64,000 bases of DNA from Cladorrhinum sp. PSN259. Lineage: Eukaryota; Ascomycota; Sordariomycetes; Sordariales; Podosporaceae. Position 1 is the first letter of the stretch. Each line of letters starts with the position of its first letter. The DNA is taken from NCBI GenBank assembly GCA_033725935.1, contig MU867064.1, positions 186,001 to 250,000 of the forward strand, in the 5' to 3' direction. The notes under the pieces are model-generated. The model did not search any database and was not told where the DNA came from. It worked only from the letters and a program-made list of their open reading frames with translations. Shown in pieces: positions 36,426 to 48,332 of this stretch. The position numbers and the translations under genes are program-made.

Positions 36426-39400
36426 ATGGCAAGCCCGATTGGATATCTCATCAACCCGCCTGACCAACCATCACCGCGAGCACCACCTTCATCACAATCA
36501 TTGGCACCACCCAAACCTACCACAAACAACACCTTTCCTGTCATCGCCACTCCTCTGCCGTACCCAAACCTTAATTCATACTCACACACGGAACTCCCAC
36601 ATACTACCAATACTACGCGAACGCTTACTCCACTTCTACCCGCCCCTCCACCCCACGACCCGGCCACCAACGCCTTCTCGGACCCGGCTTCTACAGACAT
36701 ATCCCCGTTAGGCGGTGCCGACGGTTCAGACCCAAAGTCACAGTCCCTCTACCAATGTGGTCACTGCCTCAAACGATACTCTCGCCCTGAGCATCTCCAG
36801 CGCCACATTGCCACTCATACTCTCGGGAAACGCTTTATATGTGAGCTTTGCTCGAAAGCCTTCTCCAGGGCCGATCTACTTAAACGCCACCGCTTAAACC
36901 ACCAGGATGAAGAGAAGGGTGTCAAGCGCAGACGCATCTCCCCAGGAGCCAGTCGAGTCACGCATGCCTGCCAAGCTTGTGCCAAGGGGAGAGTGAAATG
37001 TGAAGAGCAGAAGCCGTAAGAGCCCATAAAATAGTGCTTGATATGTGCACTCCGACTAACAAGTCACTTCAGATGTACTCGTTGCAAGACGAGGGGGATT
37101 CCGTGTGAGTTTACCTTCACAGAAGATGCAGCTCACCGTGTCCTCCACAACTCGGCGAATGCCCATAAATCAGACCATCAGGAGGATGGCGGCCACAGGA
37201 TAATTGAGACATCTCAGACTCCAGATAGTCATCTCATCAGAGAAGAATCCCAACTGCAGACACCAGAGACAATACCTCTGGGGGAGCTGAACAACCAGCA
37301 AAGTTTCCACCCTCTGTTCCCCAGCCAAGATTTGGGCCAGCACGACCTCACCAAACTTCCATTCTCCGACTTTTTGCGTGATGTTCTCTATGAAGGGCAT
37401 TCAACTAGAACCACAGAGGTGCCAGGACTCGCAGTGCTCGACTTTTGCGATGACGTGAATCTTGACTTTAAAGATTTCGATTTTGGTCTCTTAAACAACT
37501 GGAACTTCGAAGTGACCCACAACAACATGTTAGATCCAGCCCTCGGATCGCCAGAACCTGGTGCCAGCATCAACAACCCAAAAATGGACAGCATGCGCTC
37601 AGCATTGGTGAAGATCTGGACGGAATCCCCGTGGAGGTGGGTTCCTCAGAGGACTGACAACGCCTATATTGAACAATCCAACTTACCATTGCCGTCTAAA
37701 CATGTCCGGGGCACTGAGGTGATGGCGGACCGAGTGGTTCAAGACACTTTGCATAGCTCCTGCCGAGATCAAATCCTTGCCATAGTCTTGAGTACGTGCC
37801 GTGACAACAGCATGGTAAATCGAGTCACGTCCTCGTTTCCTGTAAGATCATAAACATATACACTATCACTTTTTGAAGATCCTGTATTAACAATTCTCAA
37901 GTCCGGCGGGATGATGGACTCGTGGATTCACGTCTTCCTCGCTGCTCATATTTGCCAGGTCTCTTCGTGGATTCATTACGGGTCCTTTTCTTTGAACAAG
38001 CAGTCGCCTGAGTGGCTGGCTATTGCCACTGCGGCGGGTTTTGCCCTTGCACCTGTAGCGACCCTGCGCCGGTTCGGATTTGCCTTGCAAGAAGCGGTCA
38101 GAATCTCAATACCTAGTAGGGTGGGTGTCTACAGTTTTCATCTATAATAGCACGAATACTGACACAATTGTTTGTCCAGTTTGAGGAAAATAACACAAAC
38201 ATTGCAGTCATAGGCCAGGTCCAGGCACTCATGCTGGTCCAAGATGTTGGACTCTGGAGTGGCAACAGGCGCAAGATGGAGATTGCAGAATGTCACCTGC
38301 CCATCCCAATAGCAGTAAGTTTGTAATCTTGCATTCCTGTCCTTTCACAATTCCTTGTTAACCACCGGCAAAGATGATGCGCTATAGAGGAAAGTTTGGG
38401 CGGGCAGCGTATCCTGATATTGTCTTGTATCCTTCGGATGAAGGCAAGGTTCTTGAAGACAAATGGAAGAGGTGGTACGAACTAGAGTCTTGGAAGAGGT
38501 GAGCAATCTCTTCCCATGGTACTAAGCTGACAATTTGTACTCTTTTCTAACCTCCCTGCTACCCAGACTTGCTTTCCATGCCTACCTGAGAGACGCTCAA
38601 GTCTCCATGACGCAATTTAATAACCCAGCCATGTCTTACGCCGAGCTCACACTGCCGTTGCCGTGCTCTAAAGAGCTCTGGTTCGCTCGCACAGCAGAAG
38701 AATTCAAGATCCGTTGTCTGGAATCCTCATCCATTGGACCTGAATTCCAACGGCCACCATCCCTTGGAGACAGTTTTCGGGACGTCAGCCTCCTATCGAC
38801 ACAACATCACCGGTTAGACGTTCAATACTCGATATCTATATTCCTGCACGGCTTCTGGGCATTGATATGGGAATTCCGACAGATGAGAACTGTCTATAGA
38901 CCAACAACACACCCTCAAGCCTTTGCTAACAATATGGATGCCATCCTGGAAGCCCGCCGCCAAGAGCTATGCAAACAGCTGCTCGACTTCCAACGAATTA
39001 CTCGTGGCTGGCATGAAATGTCTGCTCAGGAAACCATGGTCTTCCACCTCTTGCTGATGAACTTGAACGTCTGTCTCAATGACTTGCAGATCTTTTCGGG
39101 CAAGGAAGGGGAGGAACAAGCCAAAAAGATTTTGCCGAATTTGCAGAGGTGGAGGGGTACGCCCGAGGCAAGAACGGCGCTTTGGCACGCTGGGCAGATA
39201 TTCAGACAGGGAGCGATGTTCTTCCCGCAGGGCCACTTGAAGGATTTCTATGCCATTGCTGTGCAGCATGCCAGCTTGTGTATTTGGACGTGGGGTATCG
39301 TTACCAGGTCTTTGAGCGGAGGAAGAGGAGGTGGTAACGGAGTTGGTCAAACTGCAGAATTGGGGTTAGGTACTGGACAAGGCGTTGTTTTCATTGATGA

Positions 39401-39659
39401 TGAAGAGAGCGTGGCTGCTCAGCAGTGGAGAGACTTTGACCAAGGGGGGAAACCGGCGATTAGGGGGTTGGCCAAGGTAACTGACGCACGCGGGGGATGG
39501 CGGTTCTTGGAGGACCCAAGAGCCTGTATGGCGGTTGCGCAGGAGATTTTGCAAGCTAACTTCAGTGGTGGACTGGAGGGGCTGCCACCTGTGAGTGAAA
39601 ATATTGTACTGGTATTGAAGCAGCTGGAGAATGCAGCTTGGGCTGTTGGATGTGGATGA
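36426..39659 (+). CDS. Transcription factor with two C2H2 fingers and a Zn2Cys6 cluster
   Basis: Exons are 36426-37015, 37073-37841, 37902-38120, 38180-38314, 38374-38498 and 38567-39659, giving 976 residues. A Pro-rich N-terminus is followed by two C2H2 fingers (Cys111-His131 and Cys139-His159), a basic KRRR signal at 167-170, then a complete Zn2Cys6 cluster from Cys182, with spacing C-x2-C-x6-C-x5-C-x2-C-x6-C. Intron 1 falls inside this cluster, so it is seen only after splicing. The large C-terminal part (from about 450) is the fungal-specific transcription factor middle homology region. The combination of both finger types is known in fungi, in regulators that bind promoters of metabolic or stress genes. 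The target is unknown; the divergent MFS gene is a possible one. Confidence 0.93.
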
Positions 39660-39952
39660 GCGGCGGACTTTGATAGTTTGTGGATTGGTAAACCCAATTG
39701 ACGAATTCATCCGGAAGGGCTTGGTAACACTTCCTAGTGATGGAGTTCCATACTGATGGAGATTAGATATATAGGGTAATGCGACAGGGTTGTACACGTG
39801 TCCGTGTACATACATACTAAACACGCCGTAGTCAACTTTCCAGGAAATGGTTGAGAGAAGTATTATAATTAGATATTTTAAGATCAAGCAACATGTTGTG
39901 CAGATACGCATACTGACATCTCTGGGAGGGAGGAAGATGCCCCTGCCCTCGG

Positions 39953-41080
39953 TCAATACCCAGTACAGTCCCCTTCCCTCCTCTTCAAAAACCATTCCAC
40001 TCCAGGACTGCTCCCCGCTGTCTTGTTGAGAACATCTCGCAGAAACTCATCGAGCGCTCTCTGGATTGCTTCCATATCTTGCTCGTTAATGAGTCGATAG
40101 CTTTCGTCTTGCTCCTCATCCCCGTCCAGTATCCCTTCCTCTACCCCGTCTCTTTCCGCGGTGCTACTGCCACTCCTTCTGGTATCCGACCCACGTCGAT
40201 GATAGACAAAAACTTCCCATGTTTCTGGTGGCTGCTGCTGCTGGTGCTGTTCCAATAACTGGTTTTGTCCTTGTTGCCGTTGTTCTCCTTCCTCCCCTGC
40301 TTGAAGATTCGACCCCCTCTGCTCACCCAACCTCAAGCCCAGCTGAACACCCAATAAAAACCCCCGTTCCAATCCATCTTTGAACCCTTGATACTGCTGT
40401 GCCTGTACCTGTAATTGTTGCCGTTGCTGCTTCCGTCGTTGGCTTCGCCTCCTTCGGTCCCGCCGTTTTATTTCCTTCTCTATACCCTCCACCGTCTGCC
40501 TGAAACGAGCAATCCCCTCGGTGCCTTTTATCTCTCCCCTGATGTGCTGGATTGCATTTTGGAGGGTCAAGAAATCGTCCAGGGAGCGACGGATCGTGCA
40601 GGCACGGTTGAAAGGGTAGTAGAGCGTTATTGGGAAGAGGGATTCCTGTTGGGAGTCTGATGCAGGTATTAGGCGAGAGGGTAAGGGGTCGACTTTTGTG
40701 AATAGGGGTAGGGAGCAAGGGCCTCGAAGGCCGGAATAAGTGTCGTGATGTTTTTTGGTGTGAAGTTGTGGTGGGAGCGTGGAAGGAGGGGGTAAGAGAT
40801 GAGGGATTGGCGGTTGTGTTGGGGTTTGTGGTGTTGGGATTTGGTTGCTTGAGGAGGAGGAGGAGGAGGAGGAGAAAGAGGAGCAGGTGGTGATAGTTAT
40901 GGTAGCGGTGGTGGTTTCTGCTCCTGGGAGGGAATTGATAGTGGTGGATGCAGGTGTAAAGATTAAATTGGTAGTACTTTTTGTACTGGTGGCTGGTGTG
41001 GTAGGAAGTATGGATATGGGCGGAGGGCGAGGCCGACGAGATGATCTGGATTTGCTTTGAGGGAGCTGAATAAGGGTCAT
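39953..41080 (-). CDS. Ser/Pro/Gln-rich hypothetical protein, possible degenerate PX-like fold
   Basis: This is a single exon of 375 residues; the ATG at 41080 is the first in the frame. The N-terminal 120 residues are Ser/Thr/Pro-rich with a run of Ser encoded by an AGG/TCC-type repeat (about 40850-40880). A folded-looking core has PITLYYPFNRACTIRRSLDDFLTLQNAI, then a highly basic Arg/Gln-rich coiled region, then an acidic stretch and a C-terminal block with LDEFLRDVLNK and VEWFLKRR. The core loosely recalls a PX domain with a large insert, but this is weak and rests on pattern only. I do not recognise the protein. Its 3' end faces the zinc-finger gene, about 290 bases away. Confidence 0.65.
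   Translation of the reverse strand: MTLIQLPQSKSRSSRRPRPPPISILPTTPATSTKSTTNLIFTPASTTINSLPGAETTTATITITTCSSFSSSSSSSSSNQIPTPQTPTQPPIPHLLPPPSTLPPQLHTKKHHDTYSGLRGPCSLPLFTKVDPLPSRLIPASDSQQESLFPITLYYPFNRACTIRRSLDDFLTLQNAIQHIRGEIKGTEGIARFRQTVEGIEKEIKRRDRRRRSQRRKQQRQQLQVQAQQYQGFKDGLERGFLLGVQLGLRLGEQRGSNLQAGEEGEQRQQGQNQLLEQHQQQQPPETWEVFVYHRRGSDTRRSGSSTAERDGVEEGILDGDEEQDESYRLINEQDMEAIQRALDEFLRDVLNKTAGSSPGVEWFLKRREGDCTGY
40850..40880. repeat. (AGG)n repeat coding for poly-Ser
   Basis: Imperfect AGG units (TCC on the coding strand) give a run of ten Ser in the hypothetical protein at 39953-41080; its length is probably variable between strains. Confidence 0.85.
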
Positions 41081-42890
41081 GATTTCGGAGAGTAGGAAGC
41101 AAATTTTCGTGCTGGAGCTATTTACTAAGGATGAACTATGAAGATTAGGATTCAAGGTAGAAATATAAGAAAGTAATACCGCGCCCAAGGGGTTAAGTCG
41201 TAGATTATGTCTTGTAATTTGTTTATATTGGAAAGTTGAAGGCGATAAGAAGTCCCCAGTTATCGCCCAGAAGCGGGAGCCGGCATGATATAACTACTAA
41301 CGGACAAGAATTATCTCAAGGCACACCATCAGTCAACCGGGCGTGCAGCGGTGACCCATTCCCAAATTGACGGTAGGGCTGATGATGGTGATGATCTCTG
41401 TGGGTCATGAGATTGCGTCTGCCGAAGCTCTGGAACGTGATTTGATGAGTTACCAAACCGTGTTCTCACCTGAAACAAATAAGCCAACGGTGGTCAGCCT
41501 TGCTGGCTCTCTCTACAATGCCTTTCTTGCATTTTTACCCCTCAGACTAGACTACCGCATCGTCGGTGTTGCCAGCTCATCATCGAGCTGGAAGGACGCA
41601 GGTGATTGGGCGTTGGAAAGGTTTCAAGTGGAAAAGGCAGCCAGATCCCTCGGGAATTGTTGCCGTTAAAGTACCGGGGAGCAGCAGAAGGTGGGGAGCC
41701 GAAAAAGCTCCACGTCTCTCAGCCGGGTTTTCAATGAAATGCGTCATGAATATTTTTTCACTGCTGGCCAAGTTTGGGGGAATCACCAGAAGAATATTAT
41801 GTAGAGATTCTCGGAGCATCAACGTAATTTGAGACCTGTAGTTAATACAGCAGACCTCGGGATTTTGGGTCTTATCCTGCTGAGTATTCCGTAAATTGAA
41901 TGACAGGTTGATCATCCATAAGTGTCTAACTGTTTCTGGAATAGCAAGTACCCTCCGAAACGATAATCCCTGCTCGCATTGTGGGGCAGATGCTCATCCT
42001 GAAACAAAACGGCCTTGGGGTTCCTCCAAAGCTTGGCTTGGCATTTCTCTCGCTGTGTGTTCGTTTCTGCCTGCATTGGCTGTCATCCAATGCTTTGAGT
42101 CTGCAGGTGGTCTGGAACCTTTTCAAGATAACTGAGGACCATCGTAAAAACGGTTAGCATAGCTCTCGTACCTTGCTCGACAGACAATCGAGAATGTACA
42201 TGCAGTCAAGCTTTCAACAGTTTTCGGTTGATAGACCCGAAAGGTGGGGTTAACAACTAGAAGATGGATCAACAACATCAAATCAACAAGCAGTCATAGG
42301 ACGCCTGTTAGGAACAGTCGAGGGACTCTATATATGAGGCAAGTATTATTTTGAGAGGGTGAGTTCAGTCTCTACAGAGCATGTTGGCCGGTTGGCATGC
42401 TTACAATTAATCATTATGCATAAACAACAGCAATCCCAATTAGCATCTGAGATTGCCCCACCAATCCGATAAAACCGGCCGCCGACACACGGCAACGCGG
42501 TTTGGAGGTTTGGGAAAGTCGCGTCTGGCCTTCTCAAAAGTTGCTCGGACTCGGACGGGAGGGGGCTGCCTGTTTTTCCAATATGGGAAGGAGGCACTAA
42601 ACCAAATAAACACGGTTCCCAGAAAGACGCTTGCCCTGCCAAGCCTGGAGATGGAAGGGATCGTGTTGACCCCCCTTCCCCATGCATAACATTTCGAACC
42701 TGCATCCTGGCCCCTTCCAACATTTACAGCTTGAACTCTCCTGCGCATTCGAGGATCTGCTCTCTTTTTCCTCTTCTTCTTCCACTGGTTGCTTTCCACT
42801 TCAATTCATCAAATCGTCGCTTTTTGTGTTTCGGCTTTTGGATTGTCATCTTGAATTCTAGTTAACCACTCCCTCGGACCCCTCTTTAAG
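41081..42890. other. Divergent promoter region, 1.8 kb
   Basis: Separates the Ser-rich hypothetical from the NTF2-like gene. The last 150 bases before 42891 are pyrimidine-rich, as expected for a 5' leader. No gene is supported. Confidence 0.6.
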
Positions 42891-44614
42891 ATGGCGTTGC
42901 AGACTGCATACAAGCAGTTTCTTGCTGCGCCAAACCAGTCGGCACTCGCACCAAGCGCGTCGCTGAATTACATCACCTCCACTACAAGCTTTAATGGTCC
43001 CGACAACATCATCAAGCACTTGAACACGGTGCGAAACCAGATCAAGAAGAATAAAGAAGATGTTCTGTTTGTAATTGAGGGACAGAAGGCTGTTGTGCTG
43101 GAGGCCGAGATCTCTGTCGAGTTTCTTACCAGCGCTGGTGCTTACCTACCTGGCCTTGACGATAACTTCATTGCTGATCGCACAGTCACCTTCCCAATTG
43201 TAAGCTTGGGCCCCATATTTCCAACCCATTGCCTGTAGTTCAGGTTCCTGTCTAACCTGTCTTCTAGACCCACATTGTGATGTTTGACGACGAAGGCAAG
43301 ATCACACAGATCCGACAGAGCTGGGACCAAGGAGCGCTTCTCAAGCAACTCGATGTTATTGGAAAGTCGGGTCGCAATTGGCCCATCCGCGATAGCAAGG
43401 AGCAAATCAACTTAATCACAAAGTGTGTCAAAGGTGCCGGTGCCCCCTCTGCGGCAGAGAATATTCCGATCCACAATCGCGCAAAGTCTACCAACATCCT
43501 CCGCGATCCACATGCGTCGCTAGCCCTGTTTGCGCCACGTGAGGAGCTTGAGGAAGCTCCTGCTGTTGTCTCTCCGTACGCGGGCCGCAAACCGACCCAG
43601 CGCTCCTTCACCGAGATTCTGGGCGACGAGCCCGAGGAGCCGAGCTCTCCCAGCAATGGTCGCGAGCGCTCTCCAAACAAGCCCATTGCTCCCAAAATTG
43701 GTGCTGGGAAGAATTTCCAGCCTGTGCGCCTCTTTGACAAGGATGATAACGGAGCCGATGCCGATACGCCTGAGAAGGGTCAGTCGCCTGAACGCTACTT
43801 GCGCCCGAACCCGAAGAAGTATCAGCATTTCGACTTTGACGACGGCCATACGGAGCCGCCACTCAAGCCCAGCAACGTTGAGCCCAAGAAGACCAAACAC
43901 AACAACAACTGGGACTTTGGGGACTTCGTAACCCCACAGAAACCCAAGGCCAGTCGCACGTTGCACCCAGCCCGTGACGTGCGCCATTGGGATACAGAAA
44001 ACAGCGCTGCCGCAGAGACACCCGCTCAGAAGGCTCAGGTGGCCAAAGGGCGTCGTGAAGCTGAGTCCCACTTCGACTTTGTTGATGATGGCCCGACACC
44101 TGTTGCAGGACGTCATGTCAACCCCAGCAAGGCCCGCGGCATTGCTCAGGGTGAGGGGCAGCATCTTTACGACGAGAATCTCTACTATGCGGATGGTAGC
44201 GTTCCCACGCCAGCGCCCGCTTTGGTTAATATTACCAATCTCGGCGGTCGGCACAAGACCTTTGATCCTCACTTTGGAATGACAGATGATTCGCCGGTAA
44301 GCGATGGCCCGAGGGTTCAGCAGAAACTTGGAGAGGACCGTCAGAAAGCTGTGCGCATGATGGAGAGCAACTGGGAGACCTATGATGTATCACCTTCTGC
44401 GCACAAGGAGAACAGCAACCCAAACCCTAAGCCTAAGCGAACAGGTGACGAGCGAGGAATTGTGACTGCCGGCGATGGCATGGGTGGTAAGAAGGGAACC
44501 GCTCGTTGGGCTCTTGGTGATCAGGGCGGTGATCAGGGCCATGATCAGGCTGCGCCTCCCGTCAAGAAAGGTCGCGGTCCTCCCCTGCCTCAAGACAGCT
44601 TCTGGGACTTTTAA
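42891..44614 (+). CDS. NTF2-like domain protein with HFDF-type repeats
   Basis: Exons are 42891-43199 and 43268-44614, giving 551 residues. Residues 1 to about 145 form an NTF2-like fold: a helical start (LQTAYKQFLAAP), a domain-typical strand with VLFVIEGQKAVVLEAEISVEF and, after the intron, THIVMFDDEGKITQIRQSWDQGALL. The rest is disordered and basic or acidic, with repeated aromatic motifs: QHFDFDDG, NWDFGDF, SHFDFVDDGPTP, KTFDPHFGMTDD and a final FWDF. Such FDF/WDF motifs recall ribosome- or RNA-associated proteins of the Stm1/SERBP1 type, but this is an inference. No enzyme motif is seen. The start follows a long pyrimidine leader and is the first ATG in frame. Confidence 0.88.
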
Positions 44615-45252
44615 GCCTTGTCTCGGTTGGGAAACTGAGTTTGCTGGATGATTCATGCTTTTTACGAACTTCAGACTGCAAACAACATATCACATCAGTT
44701 TGGATTTCATTCTTGTACGAAACATCGCTCTCACATGGAGCTTATTCTTGTTGAGGGCAAATTTTATAGCGAGGGTTTTGATAGGCGCTCTTGCTTGTCA
44801 TGGGTGTTGGATTATGGTGTACTATTAGCACCGTTTTCTCCTTTCGTGTTGGGTTAGGATTGTTGAGGCTACTTTGTTATAGGATGCCTAAAATATTTTT
44901 GTGCTCTTCCAGCCAGTAAATTGATCCCATTTCTTTTTGACTTGAAGCATCGTTGTGCTCTCGAGACTGAATTGCATAGTACGGATATACTATAATCGAA
45001 ACCCCTGCATGTATCTATATCGTACAGTAATACATATCCAACATCGAGCTAAATGCCCGACCTCCAACCCAGGGTATATGTATATGTGTTCCTAGTAATC
45101 CAAATTGATTCAAGAGCGTATAATCGCCGTCATAATCACCACCAATCCATCCTTTCTTATCTTATTCCAACCTCCCGGCGGCTCATCTAGCTATTCACAG
45201 TTCCAAGAAGAAGAGAAAAAAAAAAGGGGGGGGGGGGAGGATCAACTGTCAA
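44615..45252. other. Intergenic between convergent genes, with A10-G12 tract
   Basis: Holds the two 3' UTRs. Directly beside the stop codon of the permease lies an A10 run joined to G12 (45216-45237). Confidence 0.65.
45216..45237. repeat. A10 followed directly by G12
   Basis: A purine double homopolymer 15 bases downstream of the amino-acid permease stop codon (which is on the minus strand). Confidence 0.9.
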
Positions 45253-47415
45253 TCAACACAAAAACCTGTACAACCTCTTCCACATAGGCCAACTCCTTCT
45301 TTTCTCATCCTCGTATTCCCTGTCAACCAAAACCGGCAACCCGCCGTACCGATAACTATACGCACTTCTTTTCCTCCTCCCCGTGTCCAAATCTATATCC
45401 TCAATCTTTACTATCCTCGTTCTGAACCAGAACTTGTACCCCGCGTAGAAGGACACAACGATGGGCAGACAGAGGCAGTGCAGGAAGAAGTTGTAGACCC
45501 TGTCCCCGCCGTCTTTTATCACCACGCCTACTCCGTTCTCCCCGACTGGTATCTTGGACAAATCTTCCGTCGAAGGGGGCGGGAAAGTGGGCGGGACGGG
45601 ATAAGCGGCCGTCCATATCTGCGCGATCAGGACCAAGATGTTTAGCATGAGTCCCAAGTATGAGCCCTTGACTCCCACCTGGCTCAGATAGGCGAGGTCG
45701 GACAAGGGGCGGTGTTTGAGCGACCAGGCCTTTCGGAACCGTATGTGCGCGATGCAGATGGATGACCAGGTGAAGATGGAGGATAAGCCGGAGACTGCGA
45801 GGAGCCAGTTGAGCACCGTCGGGTTCTCTTTCAGGTCTGCCAGGTATCCCAGCAATCCTAGTGAGGAGGCAACGATGATTGAGACGAGGGGACGACCGCG
45901 CCTGTCGACGTAGCCTAGGAATTTTGGTGCTTGGCCTTGGTCTGCCAGTGCTGCTAGGGTTCGACTGGAGCCGAAGACGGCAGAGTTGCCGACGGATATG
46001 ACGGCGACGAGGATTACGGTGTTCATCACGCCCGGCAGGATGGATATTCCTGCCGACTGGATGGCTATTACGAAGGGGGAGGAGGACACGTCCGCTACTG
46101 ATTCGGCACCCAAAAGATCGGGGTGGTTATAGGGCACTAGGAGGCCGACGAGTGTAAGGGAGAGCATGTAGAATAGCGTGATGCGCCAAAAGACTTGCTT
46201 GATGGCTGTTGGGAGGGATTTCCCGGGGTTTACGGCCTCCGCTGCTGCTAGGCCGACGAGTTCGGTTCCCGTGAAAGCAAAAGCGGCTGTCACGAAGAGC
46301 CCGCAAAAACCTTTGAATCCATTGTTGAAGGGGCCCGGGTCGTGCCAGTACCGACCGCCTATGTAGCCATCGTCTGGGAAACCGCCTATGTTTATGCAGA
46401 TCCCTAAAAGGATGAAGCCGATGATGGCTATGACTTTGATGATGGAGAAGATAAATTCTGCTTCGCCGTATCCTTTGACACCAAAGAGATTGATGGTGAC
46501 TATTACGGCGAGAAACAAAGTGACAAAAACTGAGCGGTCGATGTCCGAGTTCCAGTAGCTTACTGTGATGGAGGCTGCGATGATTTCGAGGGGGAGGACT
46601 ATGAGCCATTGGAGTGCGTAACTGCGGCAGGGGGTTAGTGCCTGGATTACGATGTTCATAAAGGATAAACTCACTTCCATCCCATGGCAAATCCCCAAGC
46701 AGGGTCAAGAAATCTGGTCGAATAAGCCGAGAAGGACCCTGCCACGGGAAAGGCCACAGCAAGCTCACCGAGGGCTTGGATGGTACAGTATAACATGACG
46801 CCGACAAAGGCATAGGCTAGTAGCAGGGAAGCGGGACCACCGCCAGTAAGGGACTGTCCAGACGCAACAAAAAGTCCAGCACCTTTTTTGATGTAACATC
46901 ATGTGTTAGTCTAGCTGACTTGAGACATCACACAACCAGAATAGTCATCAAACAAACCCCCCTTTTCGGGTCTGCAAAGAAGCCCACGACAGCAAACAAA
47001 GACAAGACAGAGTAAGCATTGCAACCATACCTATTGAACCACCAATGGCAATCATCTGCAAATGTCTCCCTTTCAACTCCCTCGAGAGCGAATTATTTGC
47101 GGTATTGAGATTGGCAGCGTGTAAGTCGAATAGATAATGCCATCTATGTTGTTCTCTCGTTGGGCTCCCATCAGATCCAGAGGACCACACCGTTGAAGAA
47201 CCCCTGTGGCTGTCACCCATACTATGGATGACGGAGGCTGGGACGATGCGGCGACCCGGGTCACGGCGGAAGGAGTCAGCCCATTCTCGAAATCGTTGCG
47301 GGTGGTGGTCGTCTTCATCGTAATATGCATTGGAGTTTCGCAAGCTTCGAGCACTCCTGGTGCTGCCATTGGTCAAGGAGGGAGGGTTACCACCCTTTAT
47401 GCTGGAAGATGGCAT
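45253..47415 (-). CDS. Amino-acid permease (APC family, fungal AAP/YAT type)
   Basis: Exons on the minus strand are 47415-47031, 46882-46675 and 46621-45253, giving 653 residues. A long hydrophilic N-terminus (about 115 residues) leads to LKGRHLQMIAIGGSIGAGLF, the family's first-helix signature; intron 1 splits it after the glycine. Further blocks are SLLLAYAFVGVMLYCTIQALGELAVAFPVAGSF in helices 2-3, AFAFTGTELVGLAAAEAVNP around helix 6, and GNSAVFGSSRTLAALADQGQAP in helix 8. Twelve helices can be counted. It would import amino acids with protons across the plasma membrane; specificity is not evident. The start is the first ATG in frame. Confidence 0.95.
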
Positions 47416-48332
47416 TTGGACAGTTCGGATTTGACGACAGCTTTGGGCGGGCTTGTCACTTTGTCTGTCGAGCACAAGGTATTGTTACTCTGCTGCTTCA
47501 ACTATCTCGTCGATTTCCGTTGTTGATAAGTATTGACAAGAGCCAGATTGCCCCGATTAGAAGAGACAGTTAGGTTAGTCGGTCTTCAACTTCATGATTG
47601 CTTCATTGTTGCTGCTGCTGCTGCTGCTTCTCTCGCGCCCGCTTCAGAGCAGAGCAAGTTCGACTTTAGGGCAAACAGTTGTTAATCTGAACGAAGAGAT
47701 GACAATGTTACATGGGGGCGCGATAACTGTGACTGAAATGACGAGAATGTTATACAGAGAAAAAGTACAATGGTCGCACAGCGAAATGCGAATGACAGAA
47801 ACTCGAATGAATGTCTGTTCTCTTTCTGCCTCTTATCAGTGAGGCGACAGATTGCCATGATTCCCTTTACCCTCATTGGGGCACCTCGACCACCAAGAGC
47901 ACCTGGCTGCAGTCTAGAAGAAGCTTGAACCTGGGATTGGCTGACGTCGTGACAAGGGTGAGCTGGGACGAGCCCCATGATTTGCGACAAGGGTCCTCCT
48001 TGCCACGGATAAACTCTTGGCTTTTTCTGGTCGATTCTGGGGTTGGCTCCACCATCTTGGTCCCACCTCCCCCCACAACATCTTACCCCCCTCTTCCAGT
48101 GAAGCCATCATCACATGCCACCAGCAGTTGCAGTGCATCGTGGGGTAGATACAATATCATGAACCCGAAGAGCTCCAGACCCAAAATGCCCGAAGCACCA
48201 TGGTTTGCCCGCCCTGCGCCGCCGTGCAAGAGATTAGAGTCGAAAGTGCAATCAGCATGATATATGCTTGGGCAAGCAACAAAAGTAGTATATGAGCTGC
48301 GAATCGATCAACCAGCAACGCAGATAGAGAGC
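47416..48332. other. Permease promoter and 3' region of the coiled-coil gene
   Basis: Contains a (GCT)n run at 47611-47627. Frames here are low in complexity and not protein-like. Confidence 0.6.

Noticed and set aside
32334..39659. MFS transporter and Zn2Cys6 regulator considered as part of a secondary-metabolite cluster
   Set aside because: No polyketide synthase, peptide synthetase, terpene cyclase or tailoring enzyme is present in the window; the neighbours are housekeeping genes.
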